64,000 nt of DNA, from assembly GCF_000308615.1 (NCBI RefSeq), contig NZ_BAGB01000061.1:1-64000 (forward strand), read 5' to 3'. The notes beneath the pieces are model-generated. The model was given only the letters and a program-made list of their open reading frames with translations. It did no database searches and was not told the origin of the DNA. Source of the stretch: Nocardia jiangxiensis NBRC 101359 (lineage in GTDB: Bacteria > Actinomycetota > Actinomycetes > Mycobacteriales > Mycobacteriaceae). Positions 32,000-43,622 of this stretch are shown piece by piece. Position numbers and translations under genes: made by a program. Positions within the stretch are counted from its first letter, which is position 1; every line of letters begins with the position of its first letter.

Positions 32000-33307
32000 G
32001 TGAGTCTCTGGCCAGCGCCCCATACCGAGCACCCCGTCCACGCGACCGTGACCCTGCCCGGGTCCAAATCCATCACCAATCGGGCCCTGATCCTCGCCGC
32101 GCTCGCCGATCGCCCCTCGACGATCACCGGGGCGCTGCGCAGCCGCGACACCGACCTGATGATCGCGGCGCTGCGCTCGATGGGCGCCGAGATCAGCGGT
32201 GACGCCGACACCCTCGCCGTCACCCCGGCCTCCCTGACCGGTGCGACCGTCGACTGCGGGCTCGCCGGAACCGTGATGCGCTTCCTGCCGCCGGTGGCTG
32301 CGCTGGCCCGCGGCGACGTCGCGTTCTTCGGCGACGATCAGGCCGCGCTGCGGCCGCTGCACACCATTCTGGACGCGCTGCGCGGACTCGGCGCCGACAT
32401 CGACGGCGACACCCTGCCGTTCACGGTGCACGGCGGGGGTGCGCTGCGCGGCGGATCGGTGACCATCGATGCGTCGGGCTCCTCGCAGTTCGTCTCCGGG
32501 CTGCTGCTGTCCGCGGCCCGTTTCACCGACGGACTGACCGTGCATCACAAGGGTGCGCCGCTGCCCTCGATGCCGCATATCGAGATGACCGTGCAGATGT
32601 TGCGCCAGGCCGACGTCGAGGTCACCGCGCCCACCGATCCCCGCCGGGAGCAGGTCTGGACGGTCGCGCCGGGGCCGATCCACGGCGTGGACTGGGAGGT
32701 CGAACCCGATCTGTCCAATGCGACGCCGTTCCTGGCCGCTGCCGCGGTGACCGGCGGTGAGGTGACCATTCCGCACTGGCCGCAGCTGACCACGCAGCCG
32801 GGGGACGTCATCCGGGAGATCCTGGTGCGCATGGGCGCCGAGGCGCGCCGCGCACACGGCAAACTCGTCGTGCGCGGGCCCGATCGGCTGGCCGGGATCG
32901 ATATCGACCTGCACGACGTCGGCGAACTCACCCCGACGGTGGCCGCCCTTGCGGCACTTGCCGATTCGCCGTCACGGCTGCGCGGCATCGCACATCTGCG
33001 CGGGCACGAGACCGACCGGCTGGCGGCGCTGTCCACCGAGATCAACCGGCTCGGCGGCAAGGTCACCGAGACCGAGGACGGGCTGCTCATCGTGCCCACA
33101 CCGTTGCAGGGCGGGCCGTGGCACTCCTACGCGGACCATCGGATGGCCACCGCCGGGGCGATTCTGGGGCTGCGCGTGCCGGGCGTGCACGTCGAGGATA
33201 TCGGCACCACCGCGAAGACCCTGCCGGATTTCGTATCCCTGTGGGAGACGATGCTTTCCGGTGACGGTGTGCTTCCTGCCGACGACGCGGCGGAGTCGGC
33301 ACACTGA
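32000..33307 (+). CDS. aroA: 3-phosphoshikimate 1-carboxyvinyltransferase (EPSP synthase)
   Basis: This 435-residue enzyme of the shikimate pathway joins phosphoenolpyruvate to shikimate-3-phosphate. Key segments are TLPGSKSITNRALILAALAD (PEP/S3P binding), RSRDTDLMI, GLAGTVMRFLPPVAA, SSQFVSGLLLSAARF, EVEPDLSNATPFLAAAAVTG, YADHRMATAGAILGLR and EDIGTTAKTLPDF. The start is GTG at 32000 (VSLWPAPHTEHPVHATV), aligned with other actinobacterial AroA; the frame is open to 31934 but overlaps the preceding terminator. Its TGA overlaps the proposed CTG start of rsgA. Confidence 0.96.
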   Translation: MSLWPAPHTEHPVHATVTLPGSKSITNRALILAALADRPSTITGALRSRDTDLMIAALRSMGAEISGDADTLAVTPASLTGATVDCGLAGTVMRFLPPVAALARGDVAFFGDDQAALRPLHTILDALRGLGADIDGDTLPFTVHGGGALRGGSVTIDASGSSQFVSGLLLSAARFTDGLTVHHKGAPLPSMPHIEMTVQMLRQADVEVTAPTDPRREQVWTVAPGPIHGVDWEVEPDLSNATPFLAAAAVTGGEVTIPHWPQLTTQPGDVIREILVRMGAEARRAHGKLVVRGPDRLAGIDIDLHDVGELTPTVAALAALADSPSRLRGIAHLRGHETDRLAALSTEINRLGGKVTETEDGLLIVPTPLQGGPWHSYADHRMATAGAILGLRVPGVHVEDIGTTAKTLPDFVSLWETMLSGDGVLPADDAAESAH

Positions 33308-34305
33308 AGCGGCGCGAGTACGACGAGTCCGACGTCCGGGTGCGTCCGGGCAGGGGCTCGCGTCCGCGCACCAAGAATCGCCCCGAACACCGGGACGCGC
33401 GCACGGCGATGGTCATCTCGGTCGATCGCGGGCGATGGAGTTGTGTGCTGGACGGGGATCCGGATCAGCCCATCGTCGCGATGCGGGCGCGCGAGTTGGG
33501 CCGCACGCCGATCGTGGTGGGCGATCAGGTCGACGTGGTCGGCGATCTGTCCGGCAAACCCGACACCCTGGCCCGCATCGTGCGGGTGGCCGATCGCGCA
33601 ACGGTGTTGCGCCGCACCGCCGATGACACCGATCCGTTCGAGCGGATCGTGGTCGCCAACGCCGAACAGCTGTTCATCGTCGTCGCCCTGGCCGATCCCC
33701 CGCCGCGCACCGGTTTCGTCGAACGCGCCATGGCCGCTGCGTATGCCGGTGGGCTGCAACCGATCCTGTGCCTGACCAAGCACGATCTGGCCGCCGAATC
33801 CGAATTCGCCGCCGCCTTCGACGATCTGGACCTGACCATCGTCTACGGGGGCCGCGACGACCCCCTCGACGCGGTGCACGACCTCCTGCACGACAAACTC
33901 ACCTGCCTGCTCGGCCACTCCGGCGTGGGTAAGTCCACCTTGGTCAATCGTGTTGTCCCACAAGCAGATCGAGCCGTAGGCGACGTCTCCGGCGTAGGCA
34001 AGGGACGGCACACCTCCACCCAGTCCCTGGCCCTGCCGCTCACCGACGGCGGCTGGATCATCGACACCCCCGGCATCCGCTCCTTCGGCCTGGCCCACAT
34101 CACCCCCGACGACGTCATCCAAGCCTTCGCCGACCTGGCCGAAGCCATCGAGGACTGCCCCCGAGGCTGCACCCACCTCGGCCCACCCGCCGACCCCGAA
34201 TGCGCCCTGGACGAACTCCCCGGCAAGGAACGCCGAGTAGCCGCCATCCGGCTCCTACTGGTAGCCCTCAACTCCAACGACCCGTGGGTCGTGGGCAACG
34301 GCTGA
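33304..34305 (+). CDS. rsgA: Ribosome small-subunit-dependent GTPase RsgA, probable CTG start
   Basis: This is a circularly permuted GTPase of 30S maturation. An N-terminal OB fold precedes the permuted G domain: G4 LCLTKHDL, G1 GHSGVGKSTLVNR, G3 WIIDTPGIRSFG and a C-terminal zinc motif (CPRGCTH, PECALDE). The conserved actinobacterial N terminus REYDESDVRVRPGRGSRPRT is encoded upstream of the first ordinary start (GTG 33340). In that frame the only possible initiator after the TGA at 33262 is CTG at 33304, which overlaps the aroA stop as CTGA. I therefore place the start at 33304; if CTG is not used the protein starts at 33340. Confidence 0.93.
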   Translation: MKRREYDESDVRVRPGRGSRPRTKNRPEHRDARTAMVISVDRGRWSCVLDGDPDQPIVAMRARELGRTPIVVGDQVDVVGDLSGKPDTLARIVRVADRATVLRRTADDTDPFERIVVANAEQLFIVVALADPPPRTGFVERAMAAAYAGGLQPILCLTKHDLAAESEFAAAFDDLDLTIVYGGRDDPLDAVHDLLHDKLTCLLGHSGVGKSTLVNRVVPQADRAVGDVSGVGKGRHTSTQSLALPLTDGGWIIDTPGIRSFGLAHITPDDVIQAFADLAEAIEDCPRGCTHLGPPADPECALDELPGKERRVAAIRLLLVALNSNDPWVVGNG

Positions 34306-34415
34306 CCGACCGGCGAGCACGTCCCCCGAATCCGTCGGCTCGCAACCCGATTCCGGCCCAGTGCAGCACATTCCGTCAGTGCGACACCGTGCACTGCGCT
34401 GCCGCCTCGCGGCGA

Positions 34416-36005
34416 TCAGCGGTCGCCCCTGGCCGCCCACTCAGGATGCGAACGGGGTGACGTCCGGGGTGCAGTGGGTTCCGGGGGGGGCGGGAGTTGG
34501 CCTGATACAAGGTAATTCGATGCGGCTCGGAGTGCGCAGATGGATTTGTCGGTGACCATGTGGCCCCAGCCTTCGTTGATCAGGAGGCGACTGCCGGGTA
34601 GGTGGGCGGCCAGATCGATTGCGCCGGGCAAGGGGGTGGCGGGGTCGAAGCGGTTGTTGAGCAGGAGGATCGGGGTCGCGGTGTGGGTATTCCAGGGGCC
34701 GGTGTAGCGGTCGGTGGATGATGCTTGCCAGAAGGCGCAGGGGCTGGTTTCGTAGGCGCGGAGGGCGGCGAAATCCGGTGCGAGCGTTGCTCGTCGGGCG
34801 CTCGCTGCCCACCACGCGGGAGCGAAGTGGGGCAGTGCGGTGTCGTTGCAGGTGAACGCGTAGAAGGGCGGTGCGACACTTCCCGAGTACGGAGTGCCGA
34901 AATCAGTGTCGGCAGCAGCGGCGATGGGGGCCGTCGCGGGCCGTTCGGCCAGCTGAGCCCGGTATATCTCGTGCAACCCGGCAGCCAGTAACGGCCACAG
35001 CGCCGGTTGATACACGAACTCGCCGAGCCCGTAGATGTACTCCTCGTAGGTCACCGAGAGGGAGGTGCCGTTCGGACCGGCCACCGTGACAGGTTTCGCA
35101 CGCAACGAAGCCAATACCGCCGGAAACGCCTTCCACGGGTCGTCCTGGGCGAAAGCACAGTTCTTGCCCCGGGCGCACAGCCGGAGGAATTCGTGCACGA
35201 CCTCCTGGCTCCCGACATCGGATCCCATCCGCTCCGACAACGTCGAACCGGCCGGGGCATTCGTCGTCTGCACCGGATCCTCGATACTGTCCAGCACGAA
35301 CGACCCCACCCGCTGCGGGAACATCGCGGCATAGACCGCCCCGAGTGCGGTGCCGTAGGACTGCCCCAGGTAGTTGAGCCTCGGCTCCCCCAGCGCGGCG
35401 CGCACGGTATCGAGATCGCGGGCCACGGTCGCCGTCGAGAGATGGTCCAGCAGATTGCCGCTGTGCGCTCGGCAGTCGGCGGCGAATTCCGCATCCTTCG
35501 CCGTGCGCTGCGCGATCTCCGCCGGATTGTCCGGCACCAGCGGCACACCGGCACCGAACGCGGCGGCGGCCTGATCGGAATCGAAGCACGTGACCGCGGG
35601 CGTCGCCCTGCCGACACCTCGCTGATCCACCGCGACGACGTCGTACCGGTCCCGCACCCGCTCGTCCCACGGTGCCCGAACTTGCCCGGCCACAATCTGA
35701 TTCAGGTACTCGATCGAGGAGTAGCCCGGTCCCCCACGATTGATCACCAACGTCCCGACCCGTTCACCAGGCTCACGGGCCGACAGCTTCGCCAGCGCGA
35801 TACCGATCCGCGGACCGCCCGGATCCCGGTAATCGAGCGGCACATCGAGCGTGGCACACGAGAGCCGCGAATCATCCACGCACTGTTGCCATTCCATTGC
35901 CGACACCGGTCCGGCAACAGCCGTCGCAGCCGAAACGACCGACCAGAAGATCACTGCGACAACGGCGATACACGCACCACGGCGTGCCCCCCTGAACCTC
36001 GACAC
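34416..36005 (-). CDS. Secreted alpha/beta hydrolase, TAP-like (tripeptidyl-aminopeptidase type)
   Basis: This 529-residue secreted hydrolase has a signal peptide (ACIAVVAVIFWSVVSAATAV). The catalytic Ser is in YLGQSYGTALGAVYAAMFP and the oxyanion/N-terminal motif is NRGGPGYSSIEYL. The Asp is in NNRFDPATPLPGA and the His in EGWGHMVTDKS. This arrangement is that of SCO7095/Rv2223c-like exported proteases and lipases with a C-terminal TAP domain. The GTG at 36005 gives the shortest leader with an intact signal sequence. It is inserted between rsgA and secA with no operon partner. Confidence 0.88.
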   Translation of the reverse strand: MSRFRGARRGACIAVVAVIFWSVVSAATAVAGPVSAMEWQQCVDDSRLSCATLDVPLDYRDPGGPRIGIALAKLSAREPGERVGTLVINRGGPGYSSIEYLNQIVAGQVRAPWDERVRDRYDVVAVDQRGVGRATPAVTCFDSDQAAAAFGAGVPLVPDNPAEIAQRTAKDAEFAADCRAHSGNLLDHLSTATVARDLDTVRAALGEPRLNYLGQSYGTALGAVYAAMFPQRVGSFVLDSIEDPVQTTNAPAGSTLSERMGSDVGSQEVVHEFLRLCARGKNCAFAQDDPWKAFPAVLASLRAKPVTVAGPNGTSLSVTYEEYIYGLGEFVYQPALWPLLAAGLHEIYRAQLAERPATAPIAAAADTDFGTPYSGSVAPPFYAFTCNDTALPHFAPAWWAASARRATLAPDFAALRAYETSPCAFWQASSTDRYTGPWNTHTATPILLLNNRFDPATPLPGAIDLAAHLPGSRLLINEGWGHMVTDKSICALRAASNYLVSGQLPPPPEPTAPRTSPRSHPEWAARGDR

Positions 36006-36168
36006 CTCGCGGAGCCTACCGGAACCCGGAGCTCTCGGCGGGGATACCGCATCGAGACGAGCACTCCCCCAACTCGTTTCACATCCCGTTCGAAGCCGCA
36101 CAACAAGCGCTCCCGAGGCGTCCACCGCCCGAGACGACTCGTCGAGGAGTCCGCTCCGAGAAACGAAA

Positions 36169-36195
36169 ACGCCCGCTCCATACCGGAGCGGGCGT
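36169..36195 (-). terminator. secA terminator
   Basis: An 11-bp stem (36169-36179 with 36185-36195) is followed on the minus strand by TTTCGTTTC, a classical U-rich tail, 18 bases after the secA stop. Confidence 0.85.
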
Positions 36196-36212
36196 CTGCG
36201 AGATGCGCGAAA

Positions 36213-39173
<2,961 letters not shown>

Positions 39174-39364
39174 GGGTCTCGTCAGTCCTCTGGTCGGTGT
39201 TGTCGTCTTGCGTTGCTTACATCCTGTAGTACCCCGCGCGGGCGGGATCCCCGATGCGCGGATGCGCAGCAAGGTTCATGGTAATGCGCGGCCCATGGTA
39301 TGCGTCGCGCGGCGGAGTGGAGAGGACCCGCCGGTCCGGGACGTGCGCCCCGGAGTGTGAGATG

Positions 39365-39910
39365 TCAGCGCAGCCGCAGCGCCGTCAGCCGGCGGTCGCC
39401 GCGTTTCACGCCGATCCGGGCCGCGACAGCGAATCGGCGACCACCGCGCTCGTAACCGCCGAAGACCTCCGCCGCACCCGTTCCATCGAGGACGACGCGC
39501 ACGTTGACCAGCACGGCCGCACCCAGTCGACGATCGCCGCCGCCGGTGCGCACCAGCGTCTGCACCGCCGCGATCACGGCGGGTTCGGCCAGCGGACGCA
39601 GCTGTGTCGCACTGCGGCGGCCGTCCAGCACCTCGAGTACCGAACGCAGCGCTCGCTCGGCGAATTGCTTTGCCGCCGAATGATTTTCATCCACACGAAC
39701 CGGCGCGGCGGACCGCCCGTCGTGCGGGGAGCGACGAGCTGCGCCGTACCGGCGGGCCCCACCCGCGCACGGCGCCGCCACCCGTCCGGCCGAACCGCCG
39801 GACCGCGCCGGAATGCCCCCTGCGCACTCCAGCGGCGGCTCGAAGGCCGGCGCCTTCGCCAGTGACCGGCCCGAACCGGCCGGATCGGCGTCGTTCCGAG
39901 ATCCGAGCAT
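39365..39910 (-). CDS. Rv3235-family/DUF6459 protein
   Basis: This 181-residue protein is of the actinobacterial Rv3235 family usually found beside secA. The conserved C-terminal half reads FAERALRSVLEVLDGRRSAT, QLRPLAEPAVIAAVQTLV and AEVFGGYERGGRRFAVAARI. The N-terminal half is low-complexity, Ala/Arg/Gly-rich and probably disordered. The ATG at 39910 is preceded by GGGGAAG. No enzymatic motif is visible; a role near the Sec pathway is only guilt by association. Confidence 0.8.
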   Translation of the reverse strand: MLGSRNDADPAGSGRSLAKAPAFEPPLECAGGIPARSGGSAGRVAAPCAGGARRYGAARRSPHDGRSAAPVRVDENHSAAKQFAERALRSVLEVLDGRRSATQLRPLAEPAVIAAVQTLVRTGGGDRRLGAAVLVNVRVVLDGTGAAEVFGGYERGGRRFAVAARIGVKRGDRRLTALRLR

Positions 39911-40048
39911 TCCGCTTCCCCCTGCTTGTCGGGTCCCCTGGACACGGATCGAAACAGCATGCCACGCGCCCCGCCCCCGGTACAGGATTTCCTCTCGGTA
40001 TCGCGACATGTCCCACACACGGCCACGAAAGATTGGGTGCGGATCACA

Positions 40049-41494
40049 ATGGAGCGAGCATCGAAAGGGGTATCGGTCAGCGTGATCACGAGACTGTCAC
40101 CGCAGGACGCGGCGTTCTACCGACTCGAGACGAGCAGCAACCCGATGCACATCGGCTCGCTCGCGATCCTGCGCGCGGGCGAGGGGCCGTGCGGACGGCT
40201 GGACTACGACCGGCTGCTGGACCTGGTGGCCAGCCGCCTGCCGCTGGTGCCGCGCTACCGGCGCAAGGTGCGTGAGGTCCCCTTCGAACTCGGCCGTCCG
40301 GTCTGGGTGCAGGACAGCCGATTCGACCCGACCTATCACGTGCGACGCGCGCGACTGCCCGAACCGGGCTCGAACGCGCAATTGCTGGAACTGGTCGCGC
40401 AGCTGTCCTCGCGCCCGCTGGATCAGACCCGTCCCCTGTGGGAGATGTACCTGATCGAGGGCCTGGCGCAGGACCGCTGCGCCATCTTCACCAAAACCCA
40501 TTCGGCGCTGGTGGACGGCAGTTCGGCGCTCGAGATCGGGCACGTCATCCTGGACAACTCCCCCTCGCCGCGGGAGATCGCCACCGAGGCGTGGGTCACC
40601 CGGCACGAGCCGGGCGATGCCGAACTGCTGGCCATGGCGGTGATCGATCTGGCCACCCAGCCCGCCGAGGCGCTGGACGTGCTGCGCCGCGCCGGAACCG
40701 ACGCCTTCTCGTTCATCGATGCCGCGGGCAAGGCGGCCGGCCGGGTGGTCACCGCCGTGCGCACCGCCGCGAGCGGAACGCCCGACAGCGCGTTCAACGC
40801 GCCCACCTCCCGCGATCGGCGCTTCGAGGTGGTGTCCACCGATCTCGACGACTACCGCACCATCCGCAGGAGCTTCGACTGCTCCATCAACGACGCCATC
40901 CTGGCGGTGGTCACCGGCGCACTGCGCATCTTCATCCAGTCCCGGGGCGATGTGCTCATCGAATCGGCGGCGCTGCGGGCGGTGGTGCCGATGTCGGTCT
41001 ACGTCGAAGGGCAGTACGGGGATCGGCCGCCGTCGACCAGCGAGGTCTCCTCGTTCCTGGTCGATCTGCCGGTGGGCGAGCCGAATCCGGTGATCCGGCT
41101 CTCGCACATCGCGCACGCCAACGAGCCGAATTCCCGGCACCGGCGCGGAGTGCAGGCGCGTACGCTCGTGCACATGGCGGGCTTCGCCCCGGCGAGCCTG
41201 CACGCGATGAGCGTGCGATCGGCGAGTACGTTCGCCGAACACACGTTCAATCTGGTGATCACCAATGCACCGGGTCCACAGCAGCCGATGTACATCGGCG
41301 GCGCGCGGATGCTGGAGATGTATCCGGTGTCGCCACTGCTGCGCAACCAGGCCATGAGTATCGGAATCACCTCGTACGACGGACGGGTGTTCTACGGTCT
41401 CAACGCCGACCGCGATGCGATGGCCGACATCGGCGTACTGTCCGCGGCGGTGCACGAATCCATGGAGGAGATGCTCGGTGCCTGCGTCCAGTGA
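40049..41494 (+). CDS. WS/DGAT-type wax ester/triacylglycerol acyltransferase with altered active site
   Basis: This 481-residue membrane-associated acyltransferase of the Tgs family should make triacylglycerol or wax esters. N-terminal landmarks: ITRLSPQDAAFYRLETSSNP and MHIGSLAIL. The catalytic HHxxxDG motif reads TKTHSALVDGSSALEIG, so the first His is Thr while the second His and Asp-Gly remain. The C terminus includes FNLVITNAPGPQQPMYIGGA and PLLRNQAMSIGITSYDGRVF, as expected. The start may be GTG 40082, after AAAGGGG, giving VITRLSPQD. Its 3' end overlaps the next gene by 17 bases. Mtb Tgs3-type homologues lie in the same neighbourhood. Confidence 0.9.
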   Translation: MERASKGVSVSVITRLSPQDAAFYRLETSSNPMHIGSLAILRAGEGPCGRLDYDRLLDLVASRLPLVPRYRRKVREVPFELGRPVWVQDSRFDPTYHVRRARLPEPGSNAQLLELVAQLSSRPLDQTRPLWEMYLIEGLAQDRCAIFTKTHSALVDGSSALEIGHVILDNSPSPREIATEAWVTRHEPGDAELLAMAVIDLATQPAEALDVLRRAGTDAFSFIDAAGKAAGRVVTAVRTAASGTPDSAFNAPTSRDRRFEVVSTDLDDYRTIRRSFDCSINDAILAVVTGALRIFIQSRGDVLIESAALRAVVPMSVYVEGQYGDRPPSTSEVSSFLVDLPVGEPNPVIRLSHIAHANEPNSRHRRGVQARTLVHMAGFAPASLHAMSVRSASTFAEHTFNLVITNAPGPQQPMYIGGARMLEMYPVSPLLRNQAMSIGITSYDGRVFYGLNADRDAMADIGVLSAAVHESMEEMLGACVQ

Positions 41495-42101
41495 AGCCGC
41501 GGCCGGAAAAGGCAAACTGCGGGTCTACATCCCGGCGACCGTCCCGATGCTGCGAGAGCTGGTGGCCGACCGCGAGATCCGGGCGATCAACGACACCGCG
41601 TTCGCCGTCACACCGGCGTTGCGCGAGGCGTACGCCTCGGGCGACGACGAGGAACTGGCCGAGGTCGCGATGATCGAGGCGGGCCGCGCCGCACTGCGCC
41701 TGCTCGCCCAGGAGCGCGAGGCCGCACTGCTGGCCGACGAGGCCGCCCCGGACGCGGACGGCTCGACCCCCGGCGACGACACGGATGGCGACGACGTGGG
41801 CGACTATTCCGCCCCGGTCTACCGCCGCGCGGTGATCGCCGCCGACGTCACCGGCGCGACCCTGCGCCCCGACCTGGACGACGCCGTGGTCCGCCTGTCC
41901 GCCCCGGTCACCTACAGCCAGATCGCCTCGGTGCACGTCGATCTGGCCGAGGCCGAACCGGCGATCGCCAAAGCGGTGGACGTCATCGACGCCGCCGACA
42001 TCGGCGACGAGGACGCCGAATTCGTCCTCGGCGACGCCGAGGACCACCAGCTCGCCTGGTACGCCGCCCAGGAACTCCCGTTCCTGCTCGATTTGTTGTA
42101 A
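41478..42101 (+). CDS. DUF6912 family protein
   Basis: This 207-residue soluble acidic protein is of the actinobacterial DUF6912 type. The N terminus KLRVYIPATVPMLRELVADR, the middle YRRAVIAADVTGATLRPDLD and the C terminus EFVLGDAEDHQLAWYAAQEL are conserved, with an acidic linker (ADGSTPGDDTDGDDVGDYS). The GTG at 41478 is strongly supported by GGAGGAG seven bases upstream and overlaps the acyltransferase by 17 bases, implying coupling. Its role is not known. A hairpin repeat follows. Confidence 0.78.
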   Translation: MPASSEAAAGKGKLRVYIPATVPMLRELVADREIRAINDTAFAVTPALREAYASGDDEELAEVAMIEAGRAALRLLAQEREAALLADEAAPDADGSTPGDDTDGDDVGDYSAPVYRRAVIAADVTGATLRPDLDDAVVRLSAPVTYSQIASVHVDLAEAEPAIAKAVDVIDAADIGDEDAEFVLGDAEDHQLAWYAAQELPFLLDLL

Positions 42102-42113
42102 ACCGCGATCCGA

Positions 42114-42248
42114 GGCCAACCCTGAAGTTTGCGGCGCGGGCTCGTCGTTCAGCCCCCGAAGCGCATGGCCGAAGGCCGAGTCTCGAGGGCTGAACGACCA
42201 GCCTTACAGCGCCGAAAACCCGCCGCGGCGAAGCGGAGGCCAAAAATA
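42114..42248. repeat. Hairpin repeat element, copy with altered arms
   Basis: This copy, about 135 bp long, has inner arms CTCGTCGTTCAGCCC and GGGCTGAACGACCAG, apical GGCCGAAGGCC and the tail GGCGAAGCGGAGGCCAAAAA. Compared with the copy at 55018 the arms have changed together (TTCAG/CTGAA versus CTGCG/CGCAG). It separates the DUF6912 gene from the reductase gene and could terminate transcription. Confidence 0.85.
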
Positions 42249-42254
42249 CAGCCC

Positions 42255-42275
42255 TAACCTACGATGCCGTAACCT
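42255..42275 (+). promoter_or_regulatory. TAACC direct-repeat motif upstream of the reductase
   Basis: TAACCTACG-N3-CCGTAACCT has two TAACCT units 15 bp apart. The same arrangement, with a third unit, precedes the second desaturase at 45179, suggesting shared regulation. Confidence 0.6.
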
Positions 42276-42347
42276 TGCCTCGACGGATGCGTTCCGCAGG
42301 CGCGACGATGCCCTCGCGGGGCGCATGATCACCATGACCACAGGGAA

Positions 42348-43523
42348 ATGAGCATTCGCACGATGGTCTCGAAATCGGTACAGGGCGTTCGGGCATGGCT
42401 GGAGGCCCCGGTCGCCGAGGCGAAGATGGCCGGTCGCACCCGGCTCAACGCGCTGCGCGGCGTGGCCGCCCGCGTCACCACGCCGCTGCTGCCGGACGAC
42501 TATCTGCATCTGATCAATCCGCTGTGGTCCGCGCGCGAGCTGCGCGGCCGCATCGTGGACGTGCGCAAGGAGACCGCCGATTCGGTCACGCTGGTGATCA
42601 AGCCGGGCTGGGGATTCGATTTCAAATTCACCCCGGGCCAGTACATCGGCATCGGGGTCCTGGTCGAGGGCCGCTGGCACTGGCGGTCCTACTCGCTGAC
42701 CTGCCCGCCCGACTGGAGCGACGCTCCCGCCGACGGTCGCGGCCCGCGCGGACGGCTGATCTCCATCGCGGTGAAGGCGATGCCCGAGGGGTTCCTGTCC
42801 AGTCATCTGGTCAACGGCGTTCCCGAGGGCACGATCGTGCGGCTGGCCGCACCGCAGGGCGGTTTCGTGCTGCCCGAGCCGCTCCCGCCGAAGGTGTTGT
42901 TCCTCACCGCGGGCAGCGGCATCACCCCGGTGATGGCGATGTTGCGCACGATGGATCGGCGCGGCGCCGTTCCCGACCTGGTACACATCCATTCCGCGCG
43001 CACGGCCGAGGATGTGATGTTCGGCGAGGAACTGCACCGGATGCACGACCAGCACCCGGGTTTCACCTCGCACGTGAACCTGACCGGCGCACAGGGCAAG
43101 TTCGATCTGGCCTCGCTGGACCAGCTGTACCCGGATTGGCGCGAGCGGCAGACCTGGGCGTGCGGCCCGCTGCAGATGCTCAACGACATCGAAAGTCATT
43201 GGGCGGCAGCGAATGTCAGCGACAACCTGCATATCGAGCGGTTCGAGGTGGAACGTTCGGCGGTCGGCGAGGGCGGCTCGGTCACCTTCGCGCGCACCGG
43301 CCGCACCGTCGAGGTCGACGGGGCCACCACGCTGATGCAGGCCGGTGAGGACGCGGGCGTGCAGATGCCGTTCGGCTGCCGGATGGGCATCTGCCAGACC
43401 TGCGTGGTCGCGATCACCGACGGACATGCGCGCGATCTGCGCAACGGCACCGAACATCAGGCCGGGGAGAAAATCCAGACCTGTATTTCCGTGGCGGCAG
43501 GCGACTGCACACTCGACGTGTAA
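42348..43523 (+). CDS. Ferredoxin reductase/2Fe-2S flavoprotein, DesA3 electron donor (Rv3230c-like)
   Basis: This 391-residue reductase passes NAD(P)H electrons to a membrane desaturase. The FAD domain has FTPGQYIGIG and the flavin motif WRSYSLTCPP. The NAD domain has LFLTAGSGITPVMAML and the terminal TWACGPLQML. The C-terminal plant-type 2Fe-2S domain has MPFGCRMGICQTCVVAI and a distal Cys in KIQTCISVAAGDC. In mycobacteria Rv3230c serves the stearoyl-CoA desaturase DesA3. Here it precedes two DesA3-like genes on the same strand, so it probably feeds them. A TAACC repeat motif and a hairpin repeat lie upstream. Confidence 0.94.
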   Translation: MSIRTMVSKSVQGVRAWLEAPVAEAKMAGRTRLNALRGVAARVTTPLLPDDYLHLINPLWSARELRGRIVDVRKETADSVTLVIKPGWGFDFKFTPGQYIGIGVLVEGRWHWRSYSLTCPPDWSDAPADGRGPRGRLISIAVKAMPEGFLSSHLVNGVPEGTIVRLAAPQGGFVLPEPLPPKVLFLTAGSGITPVMAMLRTMDRRGAVPDLVHIHSARTAEDVMFGEELHRMHDQHPGFTSHVNLTGAQGKFDLASLDQLYPDWRERQTWACGPLQMLNDIESHWAAANVSDNLHIERFEVERSAVGEGGSVTFARTGRTVEVDGATTLMQAGEDAGVQMPFGCRMGICQTCVVAITDGHARDLRNGTEHQAGEKIQTCISVAAGDCTLDV

Positions 43524-43622
43524 ACACTATTCACCGAAACCGGATACCCTCGGTGACGGCATCCCGGTGCACCGCGCACCCCCACACATGACGCGTGGAG
43601 CGAATCGAGGCAACTCAGCACA

